A stretch of DNA of 64,000 bases, taken from contig CM050648.1 in the NCBI GenBank assembly GCA_027574665.1, positions 138,818,175-138,882,174 on the forward strand, read 5' to 3'. Shown here piece by piece: positions 63,652 to 64,000 of this stretch. A program made the position numbers and the translations under genes. Under the pieces are notes generated by a model. That model searched no databases, was not told the origin of the DNA, and saw only the letters and a program-made list of their open reading frames with translations. The number at the start of each line of letters is the position of its first letter. The stretch's first letter is position 1. The stretch comes from Rhynochetos jubatus. Its lineage: Eukaryota; Chordata; Aves; Eurypygiformes; Rhynochetidae.

Positions 63652-64000
63652 TGTGCTGGGTTTGGCTGGGCTAGAGTTAATTTTTTTCACAGTACCTAGT
63701 GCGGGCTGTGTCTTGGATCAGTGCAGAAAACAGTGTAGATAACAGTGATGTTTTTGTTACTGCCAAGCAGTGCTTACACAGTCAAGGCCTTTTCTGCTCC
63801 TCACCCCAGCAGCAAGTGGGCTGGGGGTGCACGAGTAGTTGGGAGGGGACACAGCCGGGACAGCTGACCCCAACTGACCAAGGGGACAGCCCATATCATA
63901 TGGCGACATGCTCAGCATCTAAAGCTGGGGGAAGGAGGAGGAAGGGGGGACATTTGTAGTGATGGCGTTTCTCTTCCCAAGTAACTGTTAGGTGCGATGG
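63652..64000 (+). mobile_element. Avian ERVL-type LTR, 5' part, cut by the window end
   Basis: The sequence opens TGTGCTGGGTTTGGCTGGGC and continues with the familiar layout of an abundant avian ERVL LTR: AGAGTTAATTTTTTTC, a CAGTGCTTACACAGTCAAGG block, GTTGGGAGGGGACACAGC, CAGCTGACCCCAACTGACCA, CATATCATATG, then a GGGGGAAGGAGG stretch. The window ends inside the LTR, so solo LTR versus provirus cannot be decided. The TATA-box position reads CATCTAAAGC (63917-63926), suggesting a weakened promoter. No retroviral coding sequence is in the window. Confidence 0.85.

Overview
The window looks like bird nuclear DNA, most likely from a neoavian species. It carries many 3' fragments of CR1 LINEs, several with the GATTCTGT-type octamer tail typical of avian CR1. 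It also holds two pieces of avian ERVL-type LTR, one at the right edge and one decayed copy near the left edge. There are no operons, no long open reading frames and no recognisable RNA genes. Genes, where present, are split into short exons with GT/AG splice sites.

The only gene I can recognise is LRRC9 (leucine-rich repeat containing 9), on the + strand from about 1.2 to 33.6 kb. I assembled it exon by exon from splice sites and from similarity, recalled from memory, to the mammalian protein. About twenty exons or exon remnants appear in the expected order. Several junctions restore the reading frame exactly (8763/10195, 14342/15385, 19264/20972, 29313/29676). Most exons carry lesions: frameshifts at about 3503 and within 26919-26975, and in-frame stops at 7287, 10343, 12597, 14288, 18019, 26942, 29763 and 33598. 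Several exons of the mammalian gene could not be found. The simplest reading is a decayed pseudogene that keeps its introns, meaning loss of LRRC9 in this lineage. Fully open exons survive at 8640, 19074, 20972, 29205 and 32057.

From 34 to 64 kb I find no coding exon. In mammals LRRC9 lies between RTN1 and PCNX4, with DHRS7, PPM1A and the SIX6-SIX1-SIX4 cluster beyond. The right half is therefore probably the LRRC9-PCNX4 interval, but no PCNX4 exon is visible. Base composition changes near 44 kb: AT-rich to the left, clearly more GC- and CpG-rich to the right. The right half also has four CR1 pieces between 37 and 63 kb, several blocks that look like conserved non-coding DNA (best at 48.06-48.56 and 55.96-56.42 kb), and small CpG-rich patches. 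The window ends inside an LTR.

All homology calls were made by eye, without any search. Exon ends are exact only where a splice site is named.
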